Notes under the pieces: generated by a model | Database searches by the model: none | Told to the model about the DNA's origin: nothing | Seen by the model: only the letters and a program-made list of their open reading frames with translations | Shown: one piece after another, positions 12,461 through 27,149 of the stretch | How the letters are laid out: every line of letters begins with the position of its first letter | Numbering within the stretch: the first letter of the stretch is position 1 | Translations under genes and position numbers: made by a program | Assembly: GCA_029783825.1 (NCBI GenBank) | Contig: JAREIK010000330.1 | Coordinates: 87,501 to 151,500 of the forward strand | Length of the DNA: 64,000 nucleotides | From: Sapria himalayana | Lineage: Eukaryota > Streptophyta > Magnoliopsida > Malpighiales > Rafflesiaceae | Direction of reading: 5' to 3'

Positions 12461-14523
12461 TAATTTTCAATATAAATAACTACATACTGTATACAAAAAT
12501 AGTATACATAAATATAAGTTTGCTTTAAATAAGTGTGTTTAAACATAACTATATATATATATATTATAAAAAACGTATACATAAACTATTTAAACATAAT
12601 TATATTTATAATTTTTTTATTACCATAAATGTTAAAAGAAAAAATTGTTATGCATTGTTAGGGCATGTTGGTATTAAGTGGGTGAACTTCTTTATCATGG
12701 TTTGGGTGATTTTGATGCTATAGTTTATTGGTATCTTTTTTTTTGTATTGGTTATAAATATTTCTATTTAAAACACTAATTATTCATGGCCCATTGCTAA
12801 TGTTTTTGTTCACGGGTGTTCTTGAGTGAGGAGCATGAAACAAAATGCATATGTTCTTGATTTATTATCTATATAGATGAAGAGCACAAAAAGATAATTC
12901 TAATAAATATTCTAAAGAATAAATTTTTTAGAATAATTATTCAAAAACAAATAGTTTTAATCTGTATTTTGCTATTTTATGAATGATAAAATGAGAGTGT
13001 GTGTATGATCTTAGTTTATGTTATATATGGCAAGTTTTTTAGTAGTGTATTTTTGATAGTATAAGTTTTTTGTTGTGTTCATTTATTTTATGGTAGTGTG
13101 TATATGTGTTTAATAATTTTTGCATTATTAAAATTACTATGTGCTATGCATTTAACATCATTTCTAAAAAATCCAGAAAAGCCATTTTGGTTAATCTATT
13201 CATAATTTTTGTAGTGTGTATGTGTGTGCGTGTGTGCGTAATAAAAATAATGTGAATATTTATATATATTTTTTCTATTTATTAATTCAACTCTATTATC
13301 TATAGTTTGGGAAAATGAAAAAAAAATTTCTGATTTAATTCAATATTATCTTATTTAATTAACTGGTTTTGTATTTGAGCTATAATATTTTTCAAAAAGG
13401 TTAGAACCCCATTGATGGTTATATTTGACAATCTTTTGAGATTGGAAGGCATATCAATTGAATATTCATGTATTTGCATGCTCTATTGATTTGTTGTTGT
13501 TAGGTAACCAAACTTTTTGATTGATTAATCTTGTCCATAGAGAAAATATAATCATTGAAGGAGGCCATAGTTAGTCTTTCAAGACCTTAGTTTCTCCAAT
13601 GGAAATGATTTGTAGAATATATATTACCAACCTCAAGACCATTTACCTTGTAAAAAATGTATATTGATGTTGTAACATGATTGATGTGTGAGATATATGT
13701 ATCTCTATGCTCTATCAAATCAAGGAAGTTGTCAACAGGCAAATCAACCACTCAAGCATATGCTCTAACAAATGGATTCCTATATGTTGCAAGTTGATAC
13801 TCATCTATTATTAATCTTGCAGAATTTGTAATTAATCTACCCTTTATACTCTAATTGCAATTAGATACTCATCTTTTAGTAAGCTTTCTCAATTGAACTA
13901 TAATCTATATTTTTATCTTTGATTAATGAGAAAGTATAATGGAATATACTATAAACCATGTTAAAGATAAAACATAGAGAAATATTATCTCATCTATAAA
14001 TGAGCATTCTCATTTGAAAGTAGACACTCATTATTGGTAGTAGCAGTACAAGAAGAAGCAGTAGAAAAAGATGAAGAAGAAACAATAAGAGAAGGTGAAA
14101 AAGTTTAAGATGATGAAGAAATTCGAGTAGCCTTATAGCTCTTAAGTAGCAATTACATGCATTACAAGAAATCCTAATCATTCTAATCTTCGAATAGAAA
14201 AAAATATTAGGCTTGCATCTCTTAAATTACAAGACAAAATAAAAAACAATTTAATATTATGCATTGATACCACTAAAAGGTAGGAATATTGCTATGAGAA
14301 GTATTTTCTTAAATTAGTTTAATTTTAAAATTTTATTAAATAGATTTTCATGACAATGAAAGTACTATTCTTTATAATTTGTTGCATCCAAAAATAGCAC
14401 TAACCTTTATCTAACTTTGCAAAAAATAAAAAGGAATTTTTCCACAACACTAGTAATAATAATAATACTTAATATTTTTATCTTTAATCTACACACACAC
14501 ACACACACACATAATGGATAATT
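12461..14523. other. AT-rich intergenic DNA, no gene supported
   Basis: Only short reading frames are present, with no recognisable product. Small features are a GAAGAA-rich patch near 14040-14120, which produces a Leu-rich - strand frame, and an (AC)n run near 14492-14511. I see no promoter or splice architecture that I can defend. Confidence 0.6.
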
Positions 14524-14530
14524 ATGTTAT

Positions 14531-16501
14531 GGAATCCAAAAATATATATATATATGATTTGGGTTATATTTTAGTACCTATATTCAGATACTCATAATTA
14601 TCCCAATATCATTAAAAAAAACATTATGCATAAACTCATTTCAGCTTACTCAGTATGCAAAAACGAGTTTATGCATATGTTTATTCATACAGAGTATTTA
14701 TGGACTCCATATGCATATGATTTTGTTTACGAAATAATGTGTGAAATCCCGAAAAAAAAATGAATAAATAACTAACATAATTTGATTTCTGGAAAAAGGG
14801 AAAAATGGTAATTTTGCAATAATATAAAATAACCTAAACATTTTAGAGCCATAATGATAAAATGGAAGTTGTTATTGAATTCATATTGGAAAATATAGCT
14901 ACGGTTTCAAATTTCATTAAATTACGAGAAAATCAGAATTTGTTATATTTTTATTTAATTAAATAATTATTAAAAAAAATTTTTTTTGCTCAACCGAAAG
15001 ACCACACCACGTCATCCAGACGTGACTGTGCCTATGCAGGCTGTCCATTGACTGTGCAGGTGTCACCCTAAAAAAATATTAATATTATTAATTAATGATA
15101 ATAAATAAATAAATAAATAAAAAAGAAAAACGTTAGGAATCCAGAAAACGGGAGAAAAGCTGAAAAAAGTTCGGCACCGGAGGGAGAGAGACAGTACAAA
15201 AAATATATATATATATCCGTGAATTTTCTATTAATCATAACGGATTATGTTGGAATCGGAATGAAATAGTCAAAGAACTAAAGTTACTCTACATGAGGAG
15301 ATCTTCACATTGATATCAAATTTATAAAGTTTCCGTGAAATTTTCTGAAAGATAGCAATTTTCTCTTATCAAAATTTATTTCTATTTAATGGCCAGAAAT
15401 AATCATGTTTTATATTTCAATTCGAATTATTAGAAATTTTATTGGAGATAAGTAATTGGTAAAAAGTTTCGGTAATTCGTTTAGTAAAAATTAGTATAGG
15501 ATGAATTGGATTTGGATTGTTATAATTCTGTCTGGAACATGTGTTAAATTAGAAATGACATAATTGTATTTCATATGCATGGGAACATTCCAAATACATG
15601 GGTGGGTGCATGATATATATATATATATATATAAGTATATGGATGGTATTTAGTGAACTCAAATTGGGATAACGTCTAGACTGAGTTGCACGAGATTTTA
15701 TTTGGTATATGGTTATTATGGATTCCAAACTCGAATTGGGACAACATCTAGGCAAAGTTACGGTGGTGTTTATTTCTGGGAGTAAATCCATGAAAATCAT
15801 ATTTTATTCAGATTCATGTCTAATATGTTTTTTGGAGGAGGTGCATATTTTTCTGAAATTCCAAAAAATAAATATTTCTATAGATATATATACATATATG
15901 CATATATATATATATCCAGATATATAATATGTCACACTTGGCTTCGACATGTGTGAGGGAGTCGATGAGAATTAGGAATATGGACATATAAATATTTCAT
16001 CCATAATTGCATTTATATAAACATTTTACTTGAATGTGTGTTGATATATATTCAGGACATTTTACATGCACTTAGGTAGGGAGTAACTCTGAAAGAGTTT
16101 ACCCTACTGAGCTTTTCTCACTCCATTGTTGGACCCCATTTTCAGGTATGTGTATAGGACAGATGACAGATGACAGATCCACATATGAGATCGCACATGT
16201 GAAGGAAAGCCGGTTGTGGCTTAAATAATATGTTATATTTTTTCTTTATTCCACAGAGCAAATAAAATGTAAAACAAAAAAAATTGTATTGTACATTTGA
16301 GAAAATTTTTTTTTATTGTACATTGTATTGTGTGATGGAATGAATGAGACCCCCTGGGAAATGAGGTGTCACATAATGATTTTCTACAGAAACTCATATT
16401 CATACTTGAGTATATGTATTCCGTATGAATAAAGGAAGGTAATTATCAGTATAGGAATTTAGATGACCCAAATCATAAATATTTTGGATTTGGGTCCCCA
16501 A
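14531..16501. mobile_element. MITE-like inverted-repeat element split by a solo LTR
   Basis: Three perfect inverted pairs flank the solo LTR symmetrically: AATCCAAAA(A)T (14533-14543 against 16481-16490), ATGATTTGGGT (14554-14564 against 16466-16476) and TTTATTCATAC (14680-14690 against 16423-16433). Without the LTR and one copy of its target duplication the element would be about 330 bp, a typical MITE size. Its left tip seems to lack a few bases found at the right tip. ATGTTAT on both sides (14524-14530, 16502-16508) may be its target duplication, hinting at a hAT-like insertion, but in AT-rich DNA this could be chance. A further internal hairpin pairs 14626-14637 with 14665-14676. Confidence 0.7.
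14740..16373 (+). mobile_element. Solo LTR (1634 bp) with perfect 5-bp TSD
   Basis: The segment begins TGTGAAATCCCG and ends GGTGTCACA, the TG…CA ends expected of an LTR, with TGTGA/TCACA as inverted tips. The same five bases, TAATG, lie directly outside both ends (14735-14739 and 16374-16378). There is no internal coding region, primer-binding site or second LTR next to it, so it is best read as a solo LTR left by LTR-LTR recombination. The start and the GACCCCCTGGGAAATGAG block near the end look Ty3/Gypsy-like, but that family call is a recollection of general style, not a match. Confidence 0.85.
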
Positions 16502-16508
16502 ATGTTAT

Positions 16509-16875
16509 ATTAAAATTAAAAATTGTAACAAAATATAATTACTTTCATGTTGGTTCCCCTCAACATTTTTTCTTATAATATTATAACTTTTATCCACTTT
16601 TGTTGCATCGAAATGCATCAACTTTGTTTATCTCACATAAGTTTTTAAAAAATTTAAAACTAAAATAGTAGTTTGTGAAATCAAAAATCAATTTTTGATT
16701 CTCATAGAGTTTACCAAAATATACTTCTTCAAAGAATAATGATAGGTTAAAACCCAGTGCATACACCCATTTAATGATGACACCAACCTTCCAACTAGTA
16801 ACTTTTTAGAAATCTTGGATTCAAAATCTTTATAATTATAACTCAAGTAGGATTTGATTATTTTAAGTGTTTAGA
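16509..16875. other. AT-rich spacer, nothing recognised
   Basis: Unique-looking AT-rich DNA between the MITE and the AT-repeat array. There is no open frame of note and no repeat structure that I can see. Confidence 0.6.
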
Positions 16876-17660
16876 ATTATGAGTATTTATGTAACTATAT
16901 GTATACCCACATGTAACTATATTTATAATTACATGTATAATAACATACAATATTATATTTAACTATATGTGTATAACTATGTATAAATATTTGTATAACT
17001 ATATATAAATATTTGTATAATTATATAACACTCTACAACATTAAATATAACTATATTTATAACTATGTATACATATATGTAAATCTATATATTTATTGAT
17101 AACTTTATATATTTGTGTATAACTATTTGTATGAATATATTTATATATAACTATATGTTTAAATATATAAAAATATTAATATTTATATATATTATATGTA
17201 TAATAACATATAACTATAAATAATTGTATATTATTATATATATAACTATAACTGCTTTATACATAACTATATTTAAATATATAATTTACATCTTATATTT
17301 AATAAACATTTGTACATATTAATATATAAAAATGTATTTTACTATATCTATACCTATAGATATCTATATGTATAAATATATAAAATTATATGAATAAATA
17401 TATATACCTGCAAGTATAAATCTAAGTATAACTACATGTGTAACTTAATGTATAACCACATGTAACTATATTTATAATTACATGTATTAAAAAAAACATT
17501 ATGTTTAATTATATGTGTATATATATAAATATTTATAAAACTAAATAAAATTTTGTATATTTAAATATAAATATATTTTTAACTATTTATACATATGTGT
17601 ATGCATATATGTATAATAACATTGTAAATATTTATGTATAACTAAATATAACTACTCGTA

Positions 17661-17697
<37 letters not shown>

Positions 17698-18545
17698 CTA
17701 AATGTTTAATGATATATAAGTTTTTATAACTATATATATTATATGTATAATAACATATAACTATAAATAATTCTATCTTACTATATTTAACTATAAGTAT
17801 TTAATATGCATATAACATATATTTAAAAAATTCTATCTTATATAACTATAATAACATATAACATGTATTTAATATACATAACTATATTTAACTATAAGTA
17901 TAAAAACTATAACTTACATGTATTTAATATATTTAACTATAACATGTATAAGAACTTTATACATACCTATATTTAAATATATAATTAACAACATGTATTT
18001 AATATACATTTTTATATATTAGTATAAAAAATGTATTTTAGCATTTCCATACCAATATATAACTATAAGTATAAATATATGAAATTATATGAAAAAATAT
18101 ATATCCATACATGTATAAATATAAGTTCAACTATACGTGTAACTATATGTATAACCACATGTAACTATATTTATAATTATATGTATAAAAGCAGACAACA
18201 TAATGTTTAACTAAATGTGTATTACTATATATAAATATTTTTCTAACTATAAAAACTCTATATAAATAAATATAACTTTATTTTTAATTATGTAAACATA
18301 TATGTATTCATATATGTAAATCTATATAATTATTTATAACTTTGTATACATTTATTTATATTTACTTATAACTACTTTTATGCATATATCTATATATAAT
18401 GATATGTTAAATTAAATGTAACTATTTATAAATGCATTTACTATATGTATCCTAACATATAATTATATATGGGATAGTACTATTTTGTTGCACAAACTTG
18501 AAATAAAATGGCTAAAGATATAATATCAACAATATGTAAGAACAT
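16876..18545. repeat. AT-rich tandem array of ~0.55-0.7 kb units, locus 1
   Basis: Blocks of the type GTATAACCACATGTAACTAT recur near 16901, 17450 and 18149, each in a long AACTATATGTATAA-like context, so about three diverged units of 0.55-0.7 kb are present. The last part (18459-18545, containing ATAATTATATATGGGATA) matches 38211-38290. The whole block is therefore a dispersed copy of the locus at 36375-38290. No coding is visible. Confidence 0.8.
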
Positions 18546-18735
18546 AGCATGAGAGTGTCCGTTGATCAGGCTCATATATGGTATAATACAAATAAGGGTC
18601 ATACTCTTACCTAATCCCAGCCCTTGGGCCTCAGGCTCAAATAAGAACTTATGTATAACAAAAATATAATATTTGATAGGTTTGTACTGAAGAACATATA
18701 TTTTATTTTATATAATTCTTCATTCTAACACTACA

Positions 18736-19112
18736 CTCTCTTTGTGTATCTCTCTCCCTCTATAATTCTTTCTGTCTTTCTCTTCCTCTTTTTCTTTATG
18801 TGGCACACACTCTCTCGTGTTATTTTTTCTGGCTCATCTTTTTTGCTTGTTCTCTCTCTCTCCCCACCCTCTCCCTCTCTCTCCCTCCCTCTCTCTCCCC
18901 CCCCCCCTCTCTCTCTCTCTCCCTCTCAACTCCCCTATCTTCCCCGATCTCCCCCTCTCTCCCTTTAACCTTTTTTCTCCCACTCGCTCTCCCTCATTTT
19001 CTCTCCCCCCCCTCTCTCTCTCTCTCTCTCCCCCGTCTCCTAATTTCTCTACCCCTCTCTCTCCCCACCTTATCTCTCTCTCTCTCTCTATCTTTCCCTC
19101 CCCTCCTTCAAA
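18736..19112 (+). repeat. CT-rich low-complexity tract
   Basis: About 380 bp of CTCTCC/CCCTCT sequence with short poly-C runs. The Ser/Leu/Pro frames on + and the Glu/Arg/Gly frame on - are by-products of this composition. Its 14-mer CCCCGTCTCCTAAT (19031-19044) appears reverse-complemented at 49689-49702. Confidence 0.9.
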
Positions 19113-19116
19113 CACT

Positions 19117-19173
19117 AATCTTTATCATGCTAATTAATAGCATGATAATGTAATTTGTAGCATGATAAAGATT
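19117..19173. repeat. Hairpin at the left border of array B
   Basis: The perfect 16-bp arms AATCTTTATCATGCTA (19117-19132) and TAGCATGATAAAGATT (19158-19173) enclose a 25-nt loop that itself holds a partial third copy of the arm (19138-19148). The tetranucleotide array begins directly after it. Thirty bases of this junction (19144-19173) recur identically at 49658-49687, at the left border of array C. Confidence 0.85.
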
Positions 19174-19494
19174 AATCGATCTATCAATTAGTCTATCAAA
19201 CTATATATCAATTTGTCTATACAATTGTCTATAAATCTGTCTATAAATATGTACGTTAATCTATCTATCTAACTAGTTTTCTATATTTTTGTTGGTCAAT
19301 CATTTGTCTATTAATCTGTCTATCAATTTGTCTATTAATTTTACTATTAATCTGTGTATTAATATGACTAAGAATCTATCTATTAATATTTCTATCAATC
19401 TATGTATCAATCTATATATCATTTTGTCCATCAATTTGTCAATTTATCTATCATCAATCTGTCTATCTATATGTCTATCTATCTATCTATTTTG

Positions 19495-19850
19495 CTATTG
19501 TCTCTCTAACGATCTATCTATTTATCTATTTATCTATTTATCAATCTATCTATCAATCTATCAATCTAACTTTTTATCTTTCTTTATATCTATGTATCTA
19601 TCTATTTATTTATCTATCAATTGTCGATATACCTATCTATCATTCAATCTATCTATTTATCTATCTGTCTATCTATCATTCTATCTATCTATCTATCTAT
19701 TTATCTATTGTCTCTCTAACTATCTATTTATCAATCTATCTATCAATCTAACTTTTTATCTTTCTTTATATCTATGTATCTATCTATTTATCTATCTATC
19801 AATTATCGATATACCTATCTATCATTCAATCTATCTATTTATCTATCAAT
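19495..19850 (+). repeat. ~180-bp segmental duplication inside array B
   Basis: A stretch starting CTATTGTCTCTCTAAC at 19495 and containing the rare word CGATATACCTATCTATCATT (from 19625) is repeated from about 19706, with the same word from 19807. The two copies differ by small indels and substitutions. This shows that blocks of hundreds of bases duplicate within the array, in addition to slippage of single units. Confidence 0.75.
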
Positions 19851-20022
19851 CTATTAATCTATCTGTCTATCTACCATTCTATCTGTCTATCAATCTGTCT
19901 ATCTATATATCTTTTTATCTCTCTATCAATCTATCTTTCAATCTTTCTAACTATCTGTGTGTCTATCTATATGTTAATATATCTATCTATCTATTTATAA
20001 ATCTATCTATATTTTTATCTAT

Positions 20023-20070
<48 letters not shown>

Positions 20071-23000
20071 ATCCATCTATCTATTTGTCTATCTATATCA
20101 TCTATCTATTTGTATATCTCTATTTATCTATCTATCTATCAATCAATCAATCAATATATCTATCTATCTAGCAATCTATCTATCTATAATTCTATCTATT
20201 TGTCTTTATATATATCTATGTATCTTTTTATCTTTCTATATGCTTGATTGTCTACATGCCTGATCGACTATGTATCTATAAGTTTATCTTTATATTTGTA
20301 TATCTTTTTGTCTATTTATATGTCTATCTATTTGTCTATCTATCTATCTAACTGTCTTTCTATTGATCTTATTTGTCTATCAATTTATATATCTATATTT
20401 CTAACTCTTTATATATCTATCTGTCTATCTATCTATCCATCTCTCTATAAATTTATGTATCTATCTATTTGTCTATCTGTCTATCTATATCATCTATCTA
20501 TCTATCTAAATGTTTATCAATATTTTTATCTATCTATCTATCTATATATCTTCTATCTATCTATAGGTTTATATATGTTTATAACTATCTATCTTACTAT
20601 TAATCTTTCTAACTATCTATCTTTCTATTTATTATCATTTCTATCTATATGCCTTCTATCTATTTTTCTTTATATCTTTATAATAATATATCTATCTATT
20701 TATATATATGTATGTCTATCTATCTATCTATATATCTATGTGTTTATTTATTTATGTATATATTTATCTATCTGTCTATCTTTCTGTCTATATTTTTGTC
20801 TATTTGTATATATATATATATATATCTATCTATCTACCTTTCTATTTGTCTATCTATTTAACTATATATCTATCTATCTTTTTATCAATCTATATTTGTA
20901 TTTATATGTCTGTCTATCTATTTGTCATTTAATCTAACTATCAATTTATATCTGAATCTATTTATCAATTAGTCTATCAATCAATCAATCAATCTATCTA
21001 TCTATTGATCAATATTCAATCAATTAATCTATCAATCTATCTATCAAAATTTTTAATAATTTGTCTATCAATATATCTATCAATATGTCTATATATATAT
21101 ATATATGTCTGTCTGTCTATCTTTTAGTCTATCTATTTGTCTATCTTTCTATCTATATGCCTATCTATTTCTCTTTCTAATTGTCTATCAGTCTTTCAAT
21201 CTATTTGTCTTTCAATCTATGTATAAATTTATCTATCAATCTGTTTAACTATATATCTATTTATTTGTCTATCTAATTATTTATATATTTATCTATCTAT
21301 CTATCTTTCTATCTATCTAGTTGTCTATTTAACTGTCAATCTATCTATCAATATAACTATATATATATATATCTTTTTGTCTGTCTCTCTATCTAACTAT
21401 TTATCTAACTATATGTATATCTATCTTTCAATCTAACTGTCTATCTATCTAATTATCTATCTAATTATCTATCAATCTATCTGTATCTCTATATATCTGT
21501 CTATTTATTTATCTAATAATTTACAAATCTATTGGGCTACTTATTTGTATATCTATCTAGCTAACTATATATCTTTCATTATGTTTATCTATCTCTATAT
21601 CAATCTATCTATATATCTTTCTGTCTATTGATCTGTCTATCAATCAATCTATCTATCTATCTGTCTAGCAATTTTTATATTAATTTTTCTATTTATTTTT
21701 ATATTAATTTTTCAATCAATATATATATCTATCTATCTAACTAACCAACTATCTATCATCAATCTGTCTGACTATTTATCTATCTTTATATAATTATTTC
21801 TATCTATTTCTTTATCTATTTGTCTATTAATGTATTTGTCTATCTATCTGTCAAATTATATATTTATCTATCTGCCTACTTATATATCTATATATCTTTC
21901 TATCTATTTTTATATGTATTTGTATATAAATTTATCAATCTATCTATCTGTCTGTCTTTAATCTATCGATCAATTTATATATCTATCTTTCTATCTGTTT
22001 ATTTTTTTCTTGTTTGTTCGTTTGTCTTTCTTTCTACCTACCTGATAGTCTAGCAGCCTAATTATGTACATATGTCTATATGTGTATCTATCTATCTTTC
22101 TTTCTGTTTGGCTGTCTATTGTCTATTTGTCTATCTATATGTCTCTTTTTATATCTATCTATTTTTCTATCTATATGTCTAACTATATGTCTGTCTATCT
22201 ATCTATTTTCCTATATATATATATATATATCTATCTATCTATTTATTTGTCTATCTATCAATATGTCTATCTATCTATATATCTATCTAGTCATTTATCT
22301 ATATGTTTGTATATCTCTCTATCTCACTTTATATCTGTCTAGCTAGCTAGCTATTTATCTATCTATCTATCTATTTGTTTCTCTATTTGTTTAACTATCT
22401 ATCTATATTTCTATCTAATTATTTATTTCTATTCATCTGTCAATTTATATGTCTATCAATCTGTGTTTCTATTTGTCTATATATCTTACTCTTTCTATCT
22501 ATCTTTTTGTCAATCCATATGTATATCATTTTTTTATATATGTGCCTATCAATTTGTCTATCTATCTGTGAATCTATCTATCAATAAATTTCTCAATCTA
22601 ACTATTTTATAATCCGTATATCTATCTATCCATCTATCTAGTTATCAATGTATCTATCTATCTATCTATTATCTATGTATATATATATATATCTTTCTAT
22701 CTATCTGTCTAACTATCTAGCAATCTATGTGTATATAAATAAGTCTATCTATCTACTTATCTATGTATCTATTTATCAAACTCTTTATCTATTTGTATAT
22801 CAATTTGTCTATCAATCTTACTATCAATTTATCTATAAATCTACCTATCAATCTATCTATCAACCTGTCTATCCATCTCTCAATCTTTTTGTCTATTTAT
22901 CTGTGTTTTAATCTATCTATCTTTCTATTATCTATCTATCTTTCTATTAGTCTATCTATTTATCTAGATGTTTTTCTATCTATCTGTCTACCAATTTGTC

Positions 23001-26000
23001 TATATATCTATCAATCAATCTATCCATCAATATATCTATCAATCTATCTTTCAGTCTGTCTATAAATTTATCAAACAATCTATCTATTAATCTATCTATC
23101 AATCTATTTTTGAAAATGTCTATCAATCTGTTTATTAATCTATCTATCTATCTATATATCAATTTGTTTATCACTTTATCTATCAATCTATATATCTTTC
23201 TATCTATCAATAAATCTATCTATCTGTCTATCTATCTATATAAATATCTATCTATTTATTAGTCAATTTATGTGTATATCAATATATCTATGTGTTTGTC
23301 TGTCGGTCTGTTTGTCTATCTATCTATCTATCTATATGAATATCAAGCTATCTATTTATCATTCTGTCTATCTATATATCTATATATCAATATTTCTTTT
23401 AATATGTCAATCAATTTGTCTATCAATCTTTTTATCAATCTGTCTAACAATCTTTCTATCAATCTATTCTATGAATTTGTCTATCAATTTATCTAACAAA
23501 CTATCTATCTTTCTATCTAACTAACTAACTATCTATCTATATTTCTATCTATCTATCTCTCTATATCTTTATCTATATCTCTATCTATATGTCTATTAAT
23601 ATGTCTATCTATCCGTCCATCTATCTATCTATCTATCTATAACTGTATTTATTTTTTTATCAATTTGTCTACCAATCTATCAATGAATCTGTCTATCAAA
23701 ATGTCTATCAAAATGTTTTTTTGTCTATCTATTTCTATATCAATCTATCTATCAATCTCTCTATCAATCTATCAATCAATCTATCAATCAATCAATCTAT
23801 CAATTTATTTCTGAATCTATATATCAATCTTTCTATAAATCTATTTATCAATATTGTCTTTCATTCATTCTATCAATTTATTTATCAATATATCTATCAA
23901 TCAATTATTCAATATGTCGACCTATCTATCTATTTATCTATCTATCTTTGTATCTTTCTATCTTTCTATCTATCTATCTATCTGTCTATCTATTTATATA
24001 TAAATTTATTTATCTATTTATCTATTTTTCTATCTATCTATCTATCTAACTATTTGTACATCTATCTATGTATCTAAGTATCTATCTGTCTATCTATCTA
24101 TCATTCTGTCTATCTATCTATATGTATGTATGTCTATCTATCTATATATCAATTTATCTATGTATCTATCTATTTTTCTTTCTTTCTGTCTAACTATCAT
24201 TCTATCTATATATGTATTTATCTATCTGTATGTCTATCAATCTATCTATTTTTATATCATTATGTCTATCTATTTGTCTATCAATCTATATATCTATATC
24301 TCTTATTAATTATTTATATATTTGTCTATCTATGTATCTAATTTTTTATCTATATTTCTGTTAGTCTATCTATCTATCTATCTAACTATTTGTCTATCTG
24401 TGTGTCTATCTATCTATTTATCTATATGTTTGTCTATATATCTATCTGTTTGTAACATAGTCTATCTATCTTTCTATTAGTATATCTGTCTGACTGACTA
24501 TTTGTCTGTATGACTATCTATTTGTATGCTTGACTATTTGTCTATCTGTCTATCTATCCATATGTCTATCAAACTGATATCTATTAGTCTATCTATCTAT
24601 TTATTTGTCTAAATATCTATCTATCTATCTATTCATCTTTCTGTCTATGTGCCTATCTATCTAACTATTTGCTTGTTTTTCTATATGTTTATCTATTTGT
24701 CATTGTATTTGTCTGTTATCTCTCTATCAATCTATTAATCTTTTATCTATTTATCTATTTATGTGTTAATCTATCTATATATTTATATGTAAATCTATAT
24801 ACTTATCTAGTTGTCTATCTATCTATCTATGTGTCTGTCTATCGATCTGTCTATTTTTCAATCAATCTATATGTCTATTTTTTGTCTATAAATCTGTCCA
24901 TCTATATGTCGATCAATCAATCTGACTATCTATATGCCTTACAATCTGTATATCTACCTGTCTTTATATCTGCCTAATATTCTTTATATCTTTCTGGCTA
25001 TCTTAATGTCTTTCTATGTATTTATCGGTCTATATATCTATATGTCTATCTATATATCTATTTACATATCTATCTATCTATCATTCTATTTATCAATCTT
25101 TATATTAATCTGTCTATAAATCTATCTATAAATTTATCTACCAATTTGTCTATGAATCCATCTATCAATCTATCAATCTATGAATCTATCTATTTATCTA
25201 TCTATATATGGATATGTTTATCTATATGTCTATTAATCTATCTATCTATCTGTCTATCTATTTTATTATCAATATATCTATTAATTTGTCTATAAATATG
25301 TCTATTAATCTGCCTATCAATCTATCTATCAATCCATCAATCAATCGATCAATAAATGTGTCTATAAATATGTTTATAAATTTATCTATCAATATGTTTA
25401 TAAATCTAGATATCAATATGTCTATCATTTAATTAATCTATCTATCTATCTATTAGTCTATCTATTAGTCTATCTATCTATCAAATTGAACATTTTTAAA
25501 TCATTCAATAAGTATATAAATCTATTTAGTTTATCAATCTCAATCAATCTATCTATCAATCAATTTATCTATAAATCTATATATCTATCTATTCTATATT
25601 TGTCTCTCTATCTATTTATTTATTATCTACATATTTGTATATCTATTTGTATATCTACATATATATTTATTTATCGTAATGTCTATCTATCTATCTATCT
25701 ATCTATTTATTTTTCTATCTATCTGTCTATCTATCTATATATCTATCTATTTATATATCATTCTAATTGTTTTTAAATCTATCTATCAATCTATTTATCA
25801 ATATGACTGTCAGTTTATATTTCGATCTATCAATAAATATGTCTATCATTGTGTCTATCAATAAATCTATATATCTATTTGTCTATGTATCTATATATTT
25901 ATCTAACTATCTATCTATTTATCTATATGTTTATCTATATGTCTATCTATCTATCAATATTTCTATCAAAGTGTATATTTATATGCCTATTTCTATTAAT

Positions 26001-27118
26001 CTATATATTTATTAAGCTATCATTAATCTATCTATCTATCTGACTATATCTCAATCTATTTATTTGTCTATTTGTCTGTCTATCAATCAATCAATCAATC
26101 TATCAATCATTTTGTCTATAAATCTATATACCAATCTATCTATCATTCTCCCTATCAATCTGTCTTTTTATCTGTCTATTTATCTATATATCTATTTGTC
26201 TAACTATATTTCTATCTATCTGTTTATCTATCAATCTATCTATATATGTATCAATTTTTTTATCTATCTACCATCCCTATATTTCTATCTATCTGTCTAT
26301 CTATCTTAATATCACTATATCTATCCATCTATCTATCTATCTTTATGTATGTCTATCTATCTATGTATCTCTTATCTATCAGTTTATTAATCTACTTATC
26401 TATTTGTCTATCTATCTAGCTCTATGTTTGTTTATCTATTTATCAATCAATCCATCCATCGATCTATCTAACTAACAATCTATCTGTTTGATTGTTTGTT
26501 TATTTGTCTATCTAAGAATCTATCAATCTGTCTATTTGTTTGTTTGCATGTCTCTTTTTCTATCTATCTATCTACATGTATATCTATTTGATTAAATATC
26601 TATCTATATGTCTATCTGTCTATATATATATCTATCTATTTATCAATCAATCTATCTATCAATATTTCTATCTATCTTAATATCTCTCTGTCTGTCTATT
26701 TGTCTATATATCTGTCTATTAATTCATCTATCTGGCTATTTATCTATCTATCTATCAGTCTGTTTATCTATATATTTATTTGTTTGTCTATCTATCTAGT
26801 TATCTATCTATCTATTTGTCTTCCGGTCTCTCTAATTATCTGCCTACATGAATGTCTATTTTCTGTCTGTGTGTTAGTATGAATGCCTTAAAACTATTTA
26901 TTTATCTATATGTATATAAATCTGTGTATCTATCTATATGTCTGTCTATCTATCTGTCTATATATATGTCTATCTATCTATATATCTGGCTATCTATCTA
27001 ATTATATAACTATTTATATATCTTTCTATATAACTATCTATATATCTATCTATCCATCTTTTTATCTATATCTTTATCTATATATCTATTTATATATCTA
27101 TCTTTTTGTCTATATATC

Positions 27119-27149
<31 letters not shown>

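Noticed and set aside
13201..13216. TTTTTGTAGTG as the right end of the CACTA element at 10067
   Set aside because: There is no inverted subterminal array next to it, and the flanking 3 bp (TGT) do not match those at 10064-10066 (AAA). It is probably chance.
13990..14181. A Leu-rich small membrane protein on the - strand
   Set aside because: It arises from a GAAGAAGAA-like patch and has no supporting context.
18744..19153. Ser/Leu/Pro-rich and Glu/Arg/Gly-rich proteins
   Set aside because: They are produced by CT-rich low-complexity sequence; four overlapping frames on both strands are equally open.
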